Shown piece after piece: positions 1-9,640 of a stretch of DNA of 64,000 bases. The stretch is from NCBI GenBank assembly GCA_963743035.1, contig CAVUOB010000006.1, forward strand, positions 186,001-250,000. Direction: 5' to 3'. The first letter of the stretch is position 1, and every line of letters starts with the position of its first letter. A program made the position numbers and the translations under genes. The DNA is from PALSA-911 sp963743035. GTDB taxonomy: Bacteria > Pseudomonadota > Alphaproteobacteria > Acetobacterales > Acetobacteraceae. A model generated the notes under the pieces. It made no database searches. It worked only from the letters and a program-made list of their open reading frames with translations, and had not been told where the DNA came from.

Positions 1-1
1 C

Positions 2-1618
2 AACAAGGTCTATGACCGGATGGAGGGCGCCTATGCCGGGCTGATCGGCCGCATGGTGCGCCGCGCCGGGCTGATGGTGCTGCTGGCGCTGATCGTGGTC
101 GGCGGCAGCCTGTGGGGCATGGCGCGCGTGCCCACGGCGTTCATTCCGAACGACGACCAGGGTTACGTGATGGTCGCGGTGCAGCTGCCGGACGGCGCCT
201 CGCTCGGGCGGACCACCAAGGCGCTGGAGCAGGTGACGCAGATCGCGCTGGCGACGCCGGGCGTGGACCAGGTGATCGCCATTTCCGGCATGTCGCTGCT
301 GGACAACAGCGCGACGCTGGCCAATGGCGGGACCAGCTTCGTCGTGCTGAAGGACTGGAGCATCCGCGGCAAGCAGAAGGGCCAGGACATCCTCTCGATC
401 ATCGAGCATCTGCAGCATTCGCTGGAGGCGCTGCCGGACGGCCAGGGCGTCGTGCTGGTGCCGCCGCCGATCCAGGGCATCGGCAATGCCGGCGGGCTGC
501 AGATGCAGGTGGAGATGCTGGGCGGCAATTTCGACTACCTGGCGCTGTCGAACATGACCAATGCGCTGGTGCAGAAGGCGTCGGCCGATCCGCATCTGCA
601 GCATGTGCTGACCACGTTCCGCCCGGGCACGCCGCATGTGGCGGTGACCGTCGACCGGGCGCAGGCGGAATCGATGCGCGTGTCGGTCGGCGACGTGTTC
701 TCGGCGCTGACCGCCTATCTCGGTTCCACCTATGTCAACCAGTTCAACAAGTTCGGCCTGTCGCTGCAGGTCTATGTGCAGGCGGATTCGAAGTTTCGCC
801 TGCAACCGGAGGATCTGCTGAAGCTGACGGTGCGCAGCCAGGACAACCAGATGATCCCGATCGGGTCGCTGGCGACCATCAGCCCGGTGGTGGCACCCGC
901 GCTGATCACGCTGTACAACCTGTATCCGTCGGCAACGATCGTCGGCGCGCCGGCGCGGGGGTTCAGCTCCGGCCAGGCGATGGCGGAAATGGAGCAGATG
1001 GCGAAGCAGACCCTGCCGCAGGATGCTTCCTTCCAATGGACGGCGATGTCGTTTCAGGAGAAGCTGGTCGGCAACCAGTTGCTGTACGTGTTCGCGCTGG
1101 CGATTCTGCTGGTCTATCTGTGCCTGGCCGGGCAGTACGAGAGCTGGATCCTGCCGCTGTCGGTGCTGCTGGCGGTGCCGCTCTCGCTGATCGGGCCGGT
1201 GGTCACGCTGACCGCGCTGGGGATCGCCAACAACCTGTATACCCAGATCGGCCTGATGCTGCTGATCGCGCTGTCGGCCAAGAACGGCATCCTGATCGTG
1301 GAGATGGCGCGCGAGCACCGGATGGCGGGCATGCCGATCCTGGACGCGGCGGTGGAGGCGGCGCGGTCGCGGTTCCGGCCGATCCTGATGACGTCCTTCG
1401 CCTTCATCCTTGGCGTGCTGCCGCTGGTGCTGGCGACCGGGGCGGGGGCCAATGCGCGCATCTCCCTCGGCCTCAGCGTGTTCAGCGGCATGATCGCTTC
1501 CACCTGCCTGGCGGTGCTGTTCGTGCCGTCCTTCTTCGTGGTGATGCAGCGGCTGGACGAGCGGAAGGGCAAGAAGTCCGGCCACGTGCCGGCGGGGTCG
1601 CCCAAGGCGGCGGATTAG
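2..1618 (+). CDS. RND efflux pump inner-membrane subunit (HAE1/AcrB type), C-terminal part
   Basis: The gene enters from the left edge already in frame (about 538 codons are present), so this is roughly the second half of a ~1,040-residue AcrB/MexB-type proton-driven drug exporter. Visible features are a transmembrane segment right after the window start, the second periplasmic porter region (NDDQGYV..., TPGVDQVIAISG), and the C-terminal membrane block with GQYESWILP, the SAKNGILIVE helix and RFRPILMTS, which are typical of HAE1 pumps. AcrB-type pumps work as inner-membrane trimers with a periplasmic adaptor and an outer-membrane channel. Neither partner is downstream, so they would lie to the left. 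The protein ends in a short Lys/Pro-rich tail. Family assignment is secure; the substrate cannot be told. Confidence 0.93.
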   Translation, partial: NKVYDRMEGAYAGLIGRMVRRAGLMVLLALIVVGGSLWGMARVPTAFIPNDDQGYVMVAVQLPDGASLGRTTKALEQVTQIALATPGVDQVIAISGMSLLDNSATLANGGTSFVVLKDWSIRGKQKGQDILSIIEHLQHSLEALPDGQGVVLVPPPIQGIGNAGGLQMQVEMLGGNFDYLALSNMTNALVQKASADPHLQHVLTTFRPGTPHVAVTVDRAQAESMRVSVGDVFSALTAYLGSTYVNQFNKFGLSLQVYVQADSKFRLQPEDLLKLTVRSQDNQMIPIGSLATISPVVAPALITLYNLYPSATIVGAPARGFSSGQAMAEMEQMAKQTLPQDASFQWTAMSFQEKLVGNQLLYVFALAILLVYLCLAGQYESWILPLSVLLAVPLSLIGPVVTLTALGIANNLYTQIGLMLLIALSAKNGILIVEMAREHRMAGMPILDAAVEAARSRFRPILMTSFAFILGVLPLVLATGAGANARISLGLSVFSGMIASTCLAVLFVPSFFVVMQRLDERKGKKSGHVPAGSPKAAD

Positions 1619-1675
1619 CCTGGCGGTAAATGTGGTAGGGTCGACGCTTCTGCCTGTTGCGGGGGGAGGGATGCC

Positions 1676-1921
1676 ATGAAGGTGACGATCAACATCGACT
1701 GCACGCCCGACGAGGCGCGCCAGTTCATGGGGCTGCCGGACGTGAAGCCGCTGCAGGCGGCGGTGCTGGCCAGGATGGAGGAGCAGATGACCGCGGCGGT
1801 GGAGGCGCTGTCGCCGGAGGCGATGCTGAAATCCTGGTTCAGCGCCATGCCGCAGAATGCGGAGCAGCTGCAGAAGCTGTTCGCCAGCTTCATGACGCCG
1901 AATTTCGGCAAGGGCGATTAG
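1676..1921 (+). CDS. DUF6489 family small protein
   Basis: This is an 81-residue cytoplasmic protein without signal peptide or membrane segment. Its start (MKVTINIDCTPDEARQF) and the GLPDVKPLQ segment followed by a predicted amphipathic helix match what I know of the DUF6489 family, found in alphaproteobacteria and of unknown function. The ATG follows a purine-rich stretch (gggggaggg) about 9 bases upstream, a good ribosome binding site. It lies 57 bases after the efflux gene on the same strand and may be read from the same transcript. Recognition rests on remembered family similarity only. Confidence 0.75.
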   Translation: MKVTINIDCTPDEARQFMGLPDVKPLQAAVLARMEEQMTAAVEALSPEAMLKSWFSAMPQNAEQLQKLFASFMTPNFGKGD

Positions 1922-2068
1922 AGAGCGACCAGAGCCGCGTCACGCAGAGCGAAACGGCTCCAGACCTGTTTCAGCAAGCGATTTCATCAGCCTAGGATCG
2001 ACTCGGGCGGGAGGCGGTTTTGCGCTCCTCGCAGGAGGACCACCCGAGGTGGCGATGGGGGCGGCGAC

Positions 2069-3742
2069 ATGGGGTCTGGCAAGCGCCTGTTCGGTTATGA
2101 TCTTTCCTGGCTGCCGGGGGACGCCGTCGCCGGGGTCACGCTGGCGGCCTATGCCATTCCGGTCTCGCTGGCCTATGCGACCCTGGCCGGCCTGCCGCCG
2201 CAGGTCGGCGTCTACGGCTATCTGCTGGGCGGCCTCGGCTATGCGCTGGCCGGTTCTTCCCGGTATCTCGCGATCGGCCCGACCTCGGCCATTTCGCTGA
2301 TGATCGCGGGTACCGTCGGCAGCTTGGCGGGGGACGATGCGGCCCACTACGCCCATATCGCCACGGCCGCCGCGATCGGCGTCGGCGCCCTTTGCCTGAT
2401 CGCCTGGGCTTGCCGGTTGAGCGCGCTGGTCAAGCTGATCAGCGACAGCGTGCTGACCGGGTTCAAGGCCGGGGCCGGGCTGACCATTGCCATCACCCAG
2501 CTCCCCGCGCTGCTCGGCGTCAGCGGCGGCGGTCATGATGTCCTGGAACGGCTCGTGCTGCTGGGCGGGCAGCTGGGTGACGTCAACCTCGCCACGCTCG
2601 CCCTCGGCCTTGCCGCCCTGGCGCTTCTCTGGTGCGGCGAGCGCTGGCTGCCGGGCCGCCCGGTCGCGCTGGGCGTGGTGGCGCTGTCGATCATCGCGGT
2701 CGCCCTGTTCGGCCTGACCCGCTTCGGGGTAGCCACCACCGGCGCCATACCCGCGGGGCTGCCCAGGCCCGTCTGGCCCAGCATGCCGTTGCGCGACGAG
2801 GAGGGGATCGCCGGGCTTGCCGCCGGCTGCATGCTGCTCGCCTATATCGAGGGGGTGGCGGCTGCCCGCGCCTTTGCCGCCCGGCACGGGCAGACGATCA
2901 GCCCGCGGCGCGAACTGCTCGGCCTGGCCGCGGCCAATCTGGCCACCGCCGCGGTCGGCGGCTACCCGGTGGCGGGCGGCCTGTCGCAGACCGCGGTCAA
3001 CGAGAAAGCCGGCGCCCGCTCGCGCCTTTCCCTGGTATTCGCCTCGGCGACGCTGGCGCTCTGCCTGCTGTTCCTTACCTCCCTGCTCGCCGGCATGCCC
3101 AAGGCGATGCTTGCGGCTGTCGTGCTGACGGCCGTTTACGGTCTCATCGACATCCCCACGCTGCGGCACATGCGCCGTGCCAGCCGCCTCGACTTCCTCA
3201 GCGCGATCGCCGCGCTCATCGGTGTGTTGCTGCTCGGCATCCTGCAGGGTGTCCTTCTCGCCGCCCTTGTCTCCGCGATGCTGCTGCTTGTGTACGCCTC
3301 GGTCCCGCACGTCGCCGTGCTCGGGCGCATCCCCGGTACCGCGGCCTTCTCCGACAGGCTGCGCCATCCGGACAACGAACCCCTGGCCGGGGCGTTGGCC
3401 GTCCGCCCGGAGGCGTCGCTGCTCTACCTCAATGCCGAGCACGTGCTGGCCAGCATTCTCGCGCAGCTCGACACCCCCCAGGCGAGCGGCGTCAGGACCG
3501 TGTTCTGCGATCTCTCCGCGTCGCCGATGATGGATATCGCCGGCGCGCGCATGCTCGCGGACCTGCGCGACAAGCTGCACACGCGTGGCCTCGGCCTGGT
3601 GATCATCGGAGCCCATGGGCGGGTGCGTGACGTGCTGCGGGCCGAAGGGCTGCAGGACGAGGTCCTGCGGGGCGCGCGCGGCACGACGCTGGAGGGTGAA
3701 CTGCGCAGCTTCGCCGCCGATGCCGGACACGAGCAGGCCTGA
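2069..3742 (+). CDS. SulP family anion transporter with STAS domain
   Basis: 557 residues. The N-terminal two thirds are 10-14 hydrophobic helices starting with the SulP signature region (AGVTLAAYAIPVSLAYATLAGLPPQVGVYG), and residues from about 425 form a C-terminal STAS domain. SulP proteins carry sulfate, bicarbonate or other anions across the inner membrane. In the STAS domain the usual D-(S/T)-(S/T) phosphorylation-type motif reads MDIAGA, so regulation through that residue looks absent. The ATG at 2069 is preceded by GGTGGCGATGGGGGC; a strong AGGAGG at 2033 is too far away to serve it. The next gene runs convergently. Substrate unknown; the second SulP protein of the window (14065) is only distantly similar. 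Confidence 0.88.
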   Translation: MGSGKRLFGYDLSWLPGDAVAGVTLAAYAIPVSLAYATLAGLPPQVGVYGYLLGGLGYALAGSSRYLAIGPTSAISLMIAGTVGSLAGDDAAHYAHIATAAAIGVGALCLIAWACRLSALVKLISDSVLTGFKAGAGLTIAITQLPALLGVSGGGHDVLERLVLLGGQLGDVNLATLALGLAALALLWCGERWLPGRPVALGVVALSIIAVALFGLTRFGVATTGAIPAGLPRPVWPSMPLRDEEGIAGLAAGCMLLAYIEGVAAARAFAARHGQTISPRRELLGLAAANLATAAVGGYPVAGGLSQTAVNEKAGARSRLSLVFASATLALCLLFLTSLLAGMPKAMLAAVVLTAVYGLIDIPTLRHMRRASRLDFLSAIAALIGVLLLGILQGVLLAALVSAMLLLVYASVPHVAVLGRIPGTAAFSDRLRHPDNEPLAGALAVRPEASLLYLNAEHVLASILAQLDTPQASGVRTVFCDLSASPMMDIAGARMLADLRDKLHTRGLGLVIIGAHGRVRDVLRAEGLQDEVLRGARGTTLEGELRSFAADAGHEQA

Positions 3743-3763
3743 GGCGGCCGGCGACACGTGGCG

Positions 3764-4741
3764 CTATAGGCTGAACGATTTGCCTACCGCCAAAGGCACG
3801 ACCACCTGATCCCCGAGGGCATTTTGCAGCGCGTTCAATGCCCGCCATCCGGTGCAATGCCCCGCAAGGATGTGATCCAGGCCGAAATGCCCGAGATCGC
3901 GGACCGTCTCCGGAATGATCGCCTCGGCGGCACCGGACAGATGGAAGCCGCCCATGACGGCATGCAGCCGCACACCCGGAAAGCTGGCCTGCGCGTGGCG
4001 CAGGATATTCACGATCCCGGGGTGGGAACAGCCGGTGAAGACCACCAGCCCCTTGTCCCGCACAGGCACGGCCAGAAACCGTTCATCGATGAGCAGCGGC
4101 TCCGGCTCCCACGGCGCATCCGCCGCGGCGCGGTGGACGTTCTGGTCGAAGCCTTTTTCGTAGGCGGTACTGCGGGGGATCTCCCCGCTGACGAAGAACA
4201 GGTCGTCCAGACAGGTCACCGGCTCGGTTGTCAGGACCGGATCCGCCCCGAGATCGGCCCATTGTTGCGGTGACGGAAATGGCTCGGCCGGACAGACGCT
4301 GCCATCGGGCATGCGAAAGCCGCGCTGCTGGAACATGGCGGGGTGTAGGAACAGGGGAACCGGCCGGCCCCCATTCGCCGCGCGGATCATGGCGAGGGCG
4401 CGGGGAAGACCGCCGGCGTGATCCCAATGGCTGTGGGACAGCATGATCGCCCCGATCGTCGCGAAGTCGATGCCCAGGCGGGTGGCGTTCATCTCCAGTG
4501 CATCGCCGGTGGGGCCGCCATCGAACAGCATCGTCCTTGGGCCGTTGGGTCCGTATGCGGTGATGAGCAGCGACAAGCCATGAGCCGCGCAGCAATACGC
4601 CGCCCCCGTGGTCGGGCTTATCCGACGCCGCCGCAGCCGGGCCAGTTCGCCGGTGACGATGGGCGGGGTGGACGACAGGATATCCGTCGAATTGTCCACC
4701 AGCACCAGGACCTCGACGCGGTCGGCTTGAGTGAGGCGCAT
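3764..4741 (-). CDS. Metallo-beta-lactamase-fold hydrolase
   Basis: 325 residues with the metal-binding signature SHSHWDHAGG: His103, His105, Asp107 and His108 would form the dinuclear site, with later ligands in GCSHPGIVN and the C-terminal GHCTGW. The architecture (long N-terminal lead, then HxHxDH, then TGCSHPG) resembles the MBL subgroup annotated as 7,8-dihydropterin-6-methyl-4-(beta-D-ribofuranosyl)-aminobenzene-5'-phosphate synthase, but many members have other or unknown activities. No signal peptide, so probably cytosolic. It is convergent with the SulP gene, with 21 bases between stops. A structured repeat lies directly upstream. The fold is sure, the substrate is not. Confidence 0.85.
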   Translation of the reverse strand: MRLTQADRVEVLVLVDNSTDILSSTPPIVTGELARLRRRRISPTTGAAYCCAAHGLSLLITAYGPNGPRTMLFDGGPTGDALEMNATRLGIDFATIGAIMLSHSHWDHAGGLPRALAMIRAANGGRPVPLFLHPAMFQQRGFRMPDGSVCPAEPFPSPQQWADLGADPVLTTEPVTCLDDLFFVSGEIPRSTAYEKGFDQNVHRAAADAPWEPEPLLIDERFLAVPVRDKGLVVFTGCSHPGIVNILRHAQASFPGVRLHAVMGGFHLSGAAEAIIPETVRDLGHFGLDHILAGHCTGWRALNALQNALGDQVVVPLAVGKSFSL

Positions 4742-4773
4742 GGACGAACCTTTCCTCCGGGCGGCGCTTGCCG

Positions 4774-4881
4774 GGGCTAGAGCAGGATCGGCGCAGCTAG
4801 AAGCGCCGATCCTGCTCTAGCCCTTTGTTTTAGCGAGCAACTTTATCCATTCAGATGATTCCATCTGAATGGATGTTGCTC
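4774..4881. repeat. Double palindromic intergenic element
   Basis: Two adjacent long hairpins occupy most of the gap upstream of the MBL gene. The first pairs 4774-4794 with 4803-4823 (21 bp perfect stem, 8-base loop, core AGAGCAGGATCGGCG). The second pairs 4835-4857 with 4862-4881 (20 paired bases, a TTT bulge at 4842-4844, loop ATTC). Both contain AGAGCA/GAGCAA-like ends. Such paired small palindromes resemble the short, non-coding, MITE- or REP-like elements common between alphaproteobacterial genes (inference). Downstream, 4930-4937/4942-4949 forms a further 8 bp hairpin; nothing coding was found in 4742-5012. Confidence 0.7.
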
Positions 4882-5012
4882 TAACGGTACTGCCCGGCCG
4901 GAGGAGGTTCACTGATATGGATCAAGCCTGCTCCGCAGGGCTGCGGAGCGGACATTCGCCTTTGGAGGCCGGTGCGCAGTTTGCGTCTTTTCTTCGGGGT
5001 CGGTCCTGTCTG

Positions 5013-5468
5013 TCACAGCATCTCGATCAGGATTTCCTCACGGCCCAGGCTCAGCGTCACGCCCTCCTGCGTTCCCGTCAGGTGCAGCACGACCCCGGAC
5101 GAGTTGCGCAGCCAGAGATCGCTGGCGCCGGACATGGCCAGACCCGCGCTGCCGCTGCTTTGCGTATAGAGGCCTTTGAAGTCGGCAAGGCTGTGCAGGT
5201 TGTAGACCTCGCCGGTGGCCTGGGTGTTGGCCGCGCCGCCGCCGCCGGTCACCCCGCCGGCCAGCTTGAACGGATGGGACTGCCCCCGGAAATACAGCGT
5301 GCCCTTTCCGCCGGCCGCGCCGACCGCGATGATTTCCTCCATGCTGACGGTGCCGTCCGGCGACATTCCCGCCACGCTCTGCGGGCCCGGCTTTGCCATG
5401 TTGGAGCATCCGCCCGCCGCGAGCAGCAGCGCGAGGGCAGTCCTGCGCAAGGTTACGATCGAAAACAT
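5013..5468 (-). CDS. Putative lipoprotein of unknown function
   Basis: 151 residues. The N-terminus (MFSIVTLRRTALALLLAAGGCSN) is a positively charged and hydrophobic signal peptide ending in a lipobox-like AAGGC, so Cys21 would be lipidated and the protein anchored to a membrane facing the periplasm. The mature part is rich in Gly, Ser and beta-strand-like sequence (GTLYFRGQSHPFKL, GEVYNLHSLADFKGLY). The pattern is loosely reminiscent of periplasmic DUF1134/EipA-type domains, but the likeness is too weak to assign. An AGGAG box lies 9 bases before the ATG. It stands alone between a palindromic repeat and a membrane protein gene. Confidence 0.7.
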   Translation of the reverse strand: MFSIVTLRRTALALLLAAGGCSNMAKPGPQSVAGMSPDGTVSMEEIIAVGAAGGKGTLYFRGQSHPFKLAGGVTGGGGAANTQATGEVYNLHSLADFKGLYTQSSGSAGLAMSGASDLWLRNSSGVVLHLTGTQEGVTLSLGREEILIEML

Positions 5469-5576
5469 TGTCTGGTTACTCCTAAAGCAAACTCGTACCA
5501 GCGGGGATCGGGCTTCCCTGGGGGTGGCGCGACCGGAGCTTAGGTCAGTTGCGAGGTCGGCACAATCGCGGGCTGG

Positions 5577-6788
5577 TTAGAACAATATGCCAAACAGCAG
5601 TTTGAGCAGTTCTTCCAGCGGCATGATGGTAAGTGCCAGAGGCACGATCGGCGCAAGTGTCGTCGCCCCGAGTTGGACTATGGCGTCCCGCGTAATTGGC
5701 ACGATACGCATTGTCCGGACGACCTCGACACTATTGGCGAGATCGGCGAGGGACTGAATGTCCGCGCTTCCTACCAGTTGCTCATTGGCGGGTGCTCTGC
5801 CGCGCAGCCATTTGGCGTCGAAGGCACGCACGTAGTGCTCGGCCAGAGTGCCGTATTCGGTAATGCCCAGCCGCTTCGTCCGAGCAAGCTGTGGGCTGAA
5901 CACGAGGAGGGGCCCGATGGCCAGACACAGCATGAAGATGACCACGACCCCGATCTCCACCTTGAAATCAAGCAGTCTGGCACCGGTGAAGAAAATGCGG
6001 TTGGCGAGAAGTCCCGCGAGCAGCGCGCCGTGCGCTGCCGCAAGCGGGGTAAAGGCGTAGATGGTATTCGATAGAAATCCGAGGCCGCCTACGCGATCCG
6101 GATGCGCGGGAAGCAGGCTCAATTCGATGCGTGAGACGTTCCAGAGAAGACGTGTCCAGACCAACACACGAAAGTACCAACGGCATAGCAGGAACTGGAC
6201 GAGCGGCAGGCTCGCATAGCCAAACCACACCCCGGCGAGTGAGAGTTTCGTGCCCTGGTCAGACGGGGTCGCGTACCAGGTGGCCGCGTCGATTGCCGTG
6301 TACTGGCGCCAGATGACGAGGACACCCACGCCATACACGAAGGCTATCAGCAGCACCTCGGCGAGCACGGAGTTGCGCAGACGCAGTGCCGACGCGATGG
6401 CGGCCTTGAACTGCGTCATGGCGCTTTCGGGTATCAAATGGCGTTCCAGGAATAGTTGCATCACAGAGCGCATACGCCGGTGCACTACAAGCTCGGCAAC
6501 GATCAAGAGTGGCATGGCCACCAGAAAACGGACGTGAACATCGATGTCCAGCAAGAAGGGTACAGCCAGTCCTCCACCCAGCAGGTGTCCCTCAACAGCC
6601 GACAGCGCCAGAAGCGGTAGCCAGGCGAATAGCGCGAGCACGATAATGCGCCTCTGGACCATCTGCAGTGCGTCGCTCGACAGATGCCCGAGACGCAGGA
6701 GCTGGAAGAGCGGACCACCCAGGACCAGCGAAAAGTTCTGGGGATCACCGAGAAGGTTGTCGCTGGAGACTGACGTGACGGGCTTCAT
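5577..6788 (-). CDS. Polytopic membrane protein of unknown function
   Basis: About 403 residues from the ATG at 6788 (MKPVTSVSSDNLLGDPQNFSLVLGGPLFQLL). An in-frame TTG at 6848 would add 20 Arg/Pro-rich residues unlike a real N-terminus, so the ATG is preferred although no good ribosome binding site is at the ideal distance. About six to seven hydrophobic segments are visible, including RIIVLALFAWLPLLAL, VLLIAFVYGVGVLVIW, VVVIFMLCLAIGPLLVF and a hydrophobic C-terminus. Between them are charged loops, and a soluble region around residues 330-370. I do not recognise a named family. Codon use has more A/T at third positions than the neighbours, a possible sign of transfer. Confidence 0.8.
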   Translation of the reverse strand: MKPVTSVSSDNLLGDPQNFSLVLGGPLFQLLRLGHLSSDALQMVQRRIIVLALFAWLPLLALSAVEGHLLGGGLAVPFLLDIDVHVRFLVAMPLLIVAELVVHRRMRSVMQLFLERHLIPESAMTQFKAAIASALRLRNSVLAEVLLIAFVYGVGVLVIWRQYTAIDAATWYATPSDQGTKLSLAGVWFGYASLPLVQFLLCRWYFRVLVWTRLLWNVSRIELSLLPAHPDRVGGLGFLSNTIYAFTPLAAAHGALLAGLLANRIFFTGARLLDFKVEIGVVVIFMLCLAIGPLLVFSPQLARTKRLGITEYGTLAEHYVRAFDAKWLRGRAPANEQLVGSADIQSLADLANSVEVVRTMRIVPITRDAIVQLGATTLAPIVPLALTIMPLEELLKLLFGILF

Positions 6789-6929
6789 GTATACATCCGG
6801 TTTCTCTCCGGCGCGACGATTGCCGGGATGGCGCGCAGGCCGGGGCAATACGCGGCTGATCCGTCAATCCTATGTGGGCTGCCCGCGCCGTCTCGTCGCT
6901 GCCGGTACCACGCGCGCCGATAGGAACGG

Positions 6930-9477
6930 CTAGTTGGCATCCTGCGCGGCGCGATACGCCTCCTGCAGCTTCTGCCTGTCGGCGTCCGTCAGCACCGGCG
7001 GGGCGATCGCGAAGGTCAGTTTGTCGATCCTGCCGTTGAACGCGAACGGCACCTGGTAGTCCTGGTCATCGACCGGCGTGCCGGTGTCGGAGCCGATGTC
7101 GAACGTCTCGTCCCATGGCAGGGTCAGCGGGATGGTGCGCTCCATCGTCTGCGTCGACACCACCTTGCCGTCCACCTTGAATGTACCGGTGCCGCCCCGG
7201 CCGAGGCCGCTGATGTTGTTGTACGCCAGCGTCGCGAGGCCGAGCCCGTCATACCTGAAGTCGTATTCGAGCGTATGCCTGCCGGAAGTCAGCACGTCCG
7301 GTCCTTCCCAGCGCACCCGCTTGAGGTCCAGCAGATTCCACAGGAACACCGGCTTGCCCTTCAGCAGATACAGCCCGTAGCCGCCGAACCGCCCGCCATC
7401 GGTGACGATCATGCCGTCGCCGCCGCCCTGCGGCACGTCGATGTCCGCGGTGATCGTGTAGGACGTGTCGAGCAGATCCGGTCCGGTGCCGCGCGGCTGG
7501 CCGGTGACCGGCACGCCGGTGAAGGTGAACACCCTGCGTTCGCCGGACATCGACGGGCGCGGCGTCACCATGCGGGTGGCGACCGAGGCGTCCAGCGGCA
7601 GCACCTGGTATTTGGCGAATTCGGCGAACATCAGGTCCGTCATTTCCCGCATCCTGGCCGGGTTGGCGGCGGCGACGTCGGTGTACTGCGTCCAGTCATG
7701 CCGCACGTCGTACAGCTCGAACTTGTACGCGCTGGCGGGATCGGTGATCGCCTTGCCGAGCAGGTCCCACGGCGCACGCACCGGCACCGCGCTGAGCATC
7801 CAGCCGTCGTTGTACAGGCCCTGCACGCCCAGCATCTCGAAATACTGGATGTGGTGCGGCGAGGGCGCGCCGGCGTTGGCCTTGTCGAAGGTGTAGGCCA
7901 GGCTCACGCCCTCGATCGGCTTCTGCGCGATGCCGTCGACCGATACCGGCGCGGGGATGCCGGTGACTTCCAGCAGCGTCGGCACGATGTCGATCACGTG
8001 GTGGAACTGCCAGCGAGTGCTCCCCTTGTCGGTGATCCGGGCCGGCCAGGAGATCGCCATGCCCTGGCGCGTGCCGCCGAAGAAGGACGGAACCTGCTTG
8101 GTCCATTTGTAGGGCGTGTCGAGTGCCCAGGCCCAGGGAACGGCGAAATGGTTGTAGGCGAACTGGGTGCCCCAGGCGTCGTAGAACTTCATCTGATCGG
8201 CCACCGGCAGTTCGATGCCGTTGAACTGCAGCACCTCGCTCGGCGTGCCGTTCGGCGAGCCTTCGGCCGAGGCGCCGTTGTCGCCGCTGATATAGATGAT
8301 CAGCGTGTCGTCGAGCTTGCCCATGTCCTGGACCGCCTGGATCACGCGGCCGATCTCGTGGTCGGTATAGGCCAGAAAGGCGGCGTAGACGTTCGCCTGG
8401 CGGATGAAGAGCTTCTTCTCCTCGTCATTGAGGGAATCCCAGGTCTTCAGCAGCTTGTCCGGCCATGGCGTCAATTGCGCGTCCTGCGGAATGACGCCGA
8501 GCCGCTTCTGGTTGGCGAAGATCTGGTCGCGCAGCGCGTTCCAGCCCGTTGTCGAACAGGTGCATGTCGGTGATCTTCTGGATCCATTCCGGCGTTGGAT
8601 GGTGCGGCGCGTGCGTGCCGCCCGGGACGTAGTAGAGGAAGAACGGGATGTCGGGATTGATGTCGTTCAGCTGGTTCATCCAGTGGATGGCGTCATCCGC
8701 CATGGCGGTGGTCAGGTTCCAGCCGGGATGGCCGACATAGGGGTAGATCGGCGTGGTGTTGCGGAACAGGTTCGGCTCCCACTGGCTCGCGTCGCCGCCG
8801 ACGAAGCCGTAGAAATATTCGAAGCCCATGCCGGTCGGCCATTGGTCGAACGGGCCGGCCTGGCTGGCCGTCCAGGTCGGGGTGTTGTGGTCCTTGCCGA
8901 ACCAGGAGGTGCGGTAGCCGTTTTCCCGCAGGATGCGGCCGATCGTCGCGCTGTCCCTGCCGATGATGCTGTCATAGCCGGGATAGCCGGTCGCCGCTTC
9001 GGAGACCACGCCGAAGCCGACCGAGTGGTGGTTGCGGCCGGTGATCAGCGCCGCCCGGGTGGGCGAGCACAGCGAGGTGGAGTGGAAATTGGTGTAGCGC
9101 AGCCCGTCGGCGGCGATGCGGTCCAGCGCGGGGGTCGGGATCACGCCGCCGAAGGTGGAAGGCGCGGCGAAGCCGACATCGTCGGTCATGATCAGCAGGA
9201 TGTTCGGCGCGCCCTTCGGCGGCACCACGCGCATCGGCCATCCCGGCCTGGACTGGTCGGCGTTCAGCCCGGTCTGCCCGGTGAATGGCTGGGGCGGCGG
9301 CGGCAGGTAGCGCCCGTCGATGGTCGTGGTGGCGTCGGGCGATCCGGGCGTGCCGGCCGTCTCCCGCGCCTCTGCGCCGATCGCCGGCGCCATTGCCGTG
9401 GGCGCCTGGGCCCAGGCCGAGGCGCAGGCCAGGGACAGAAGGCCTGCGAGCGAAAGGATGATCCGACCGGATGCCAT
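6930..9477 (-). CDS. Secreted arylsulfatase, frameshifted by one base near 8545
   Basis: Two overlapping reading frames together encode one sulfatase of about 848 residues. The signal peptide (MASGRIILSLAGLLSLACASAWA) directs export. The metal site starts with Asp99-Asp100, and the Cys137-S-P-T-R motif is the one converted to formylglycine in type I sulfatases. A long C-terminal region (DTSYTITADIDVPQGG... to ...DKLTFAI) looks like a beta-sandwich lectin-like domain. Reading fails at AACGGGCTGG (about 8541-8550), where an extra base separates DMHLFDNG from WNALRDQIFANQK. Removing it gives 849 exact codons. The start at 9477 has a GGGGATT box upstream. It hydrolyses sulfate esters in the periplasm or outside; substrate unknown. 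No formylglycine-generating enzyme is in the window. Confidence 0.85.
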
Positions 9478-9599
9478 GACTGAATCCCCTGGCTGTATCC
9501 CTTGGGCAGTCTTCAGTGGATGGTCGCTTGGCCCATGGCGTCGCATGGCGCATTGATCGAGATCAACAACGAGGTGGCTGGCGCCACAGGACCGATGTT

Positions 9600-9622
9600 C
9601 TGCGCTTACCCACCCTGCGCTG
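9600..9622. repeat. REP-like motif (partial copy)
   Basis: The segment GCGCTTACCCACCCTGCGC matches the core of the GTAGGGYGGGT / CGCTTACCC intergenic motif also present at 10145-10175 and 13731-13765. It lies between the arylsulfatase start and the next gene. Confidence 0.45.
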
Positions 9623-9640
9623 GCTGATTCCGCTATCGCG

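Noticed and set aside
1940..3757. Long minus-strand open frame across the SulP gene
   Set aside because: It shadows a recognisable transporter, and its composition is not protein-like.
6930..8474. Two separate sulfatase genes
   Set aside because: The pieces are complementary halves of one enzyme; joining them by removing one base restores the family sequence and an exact codon count.
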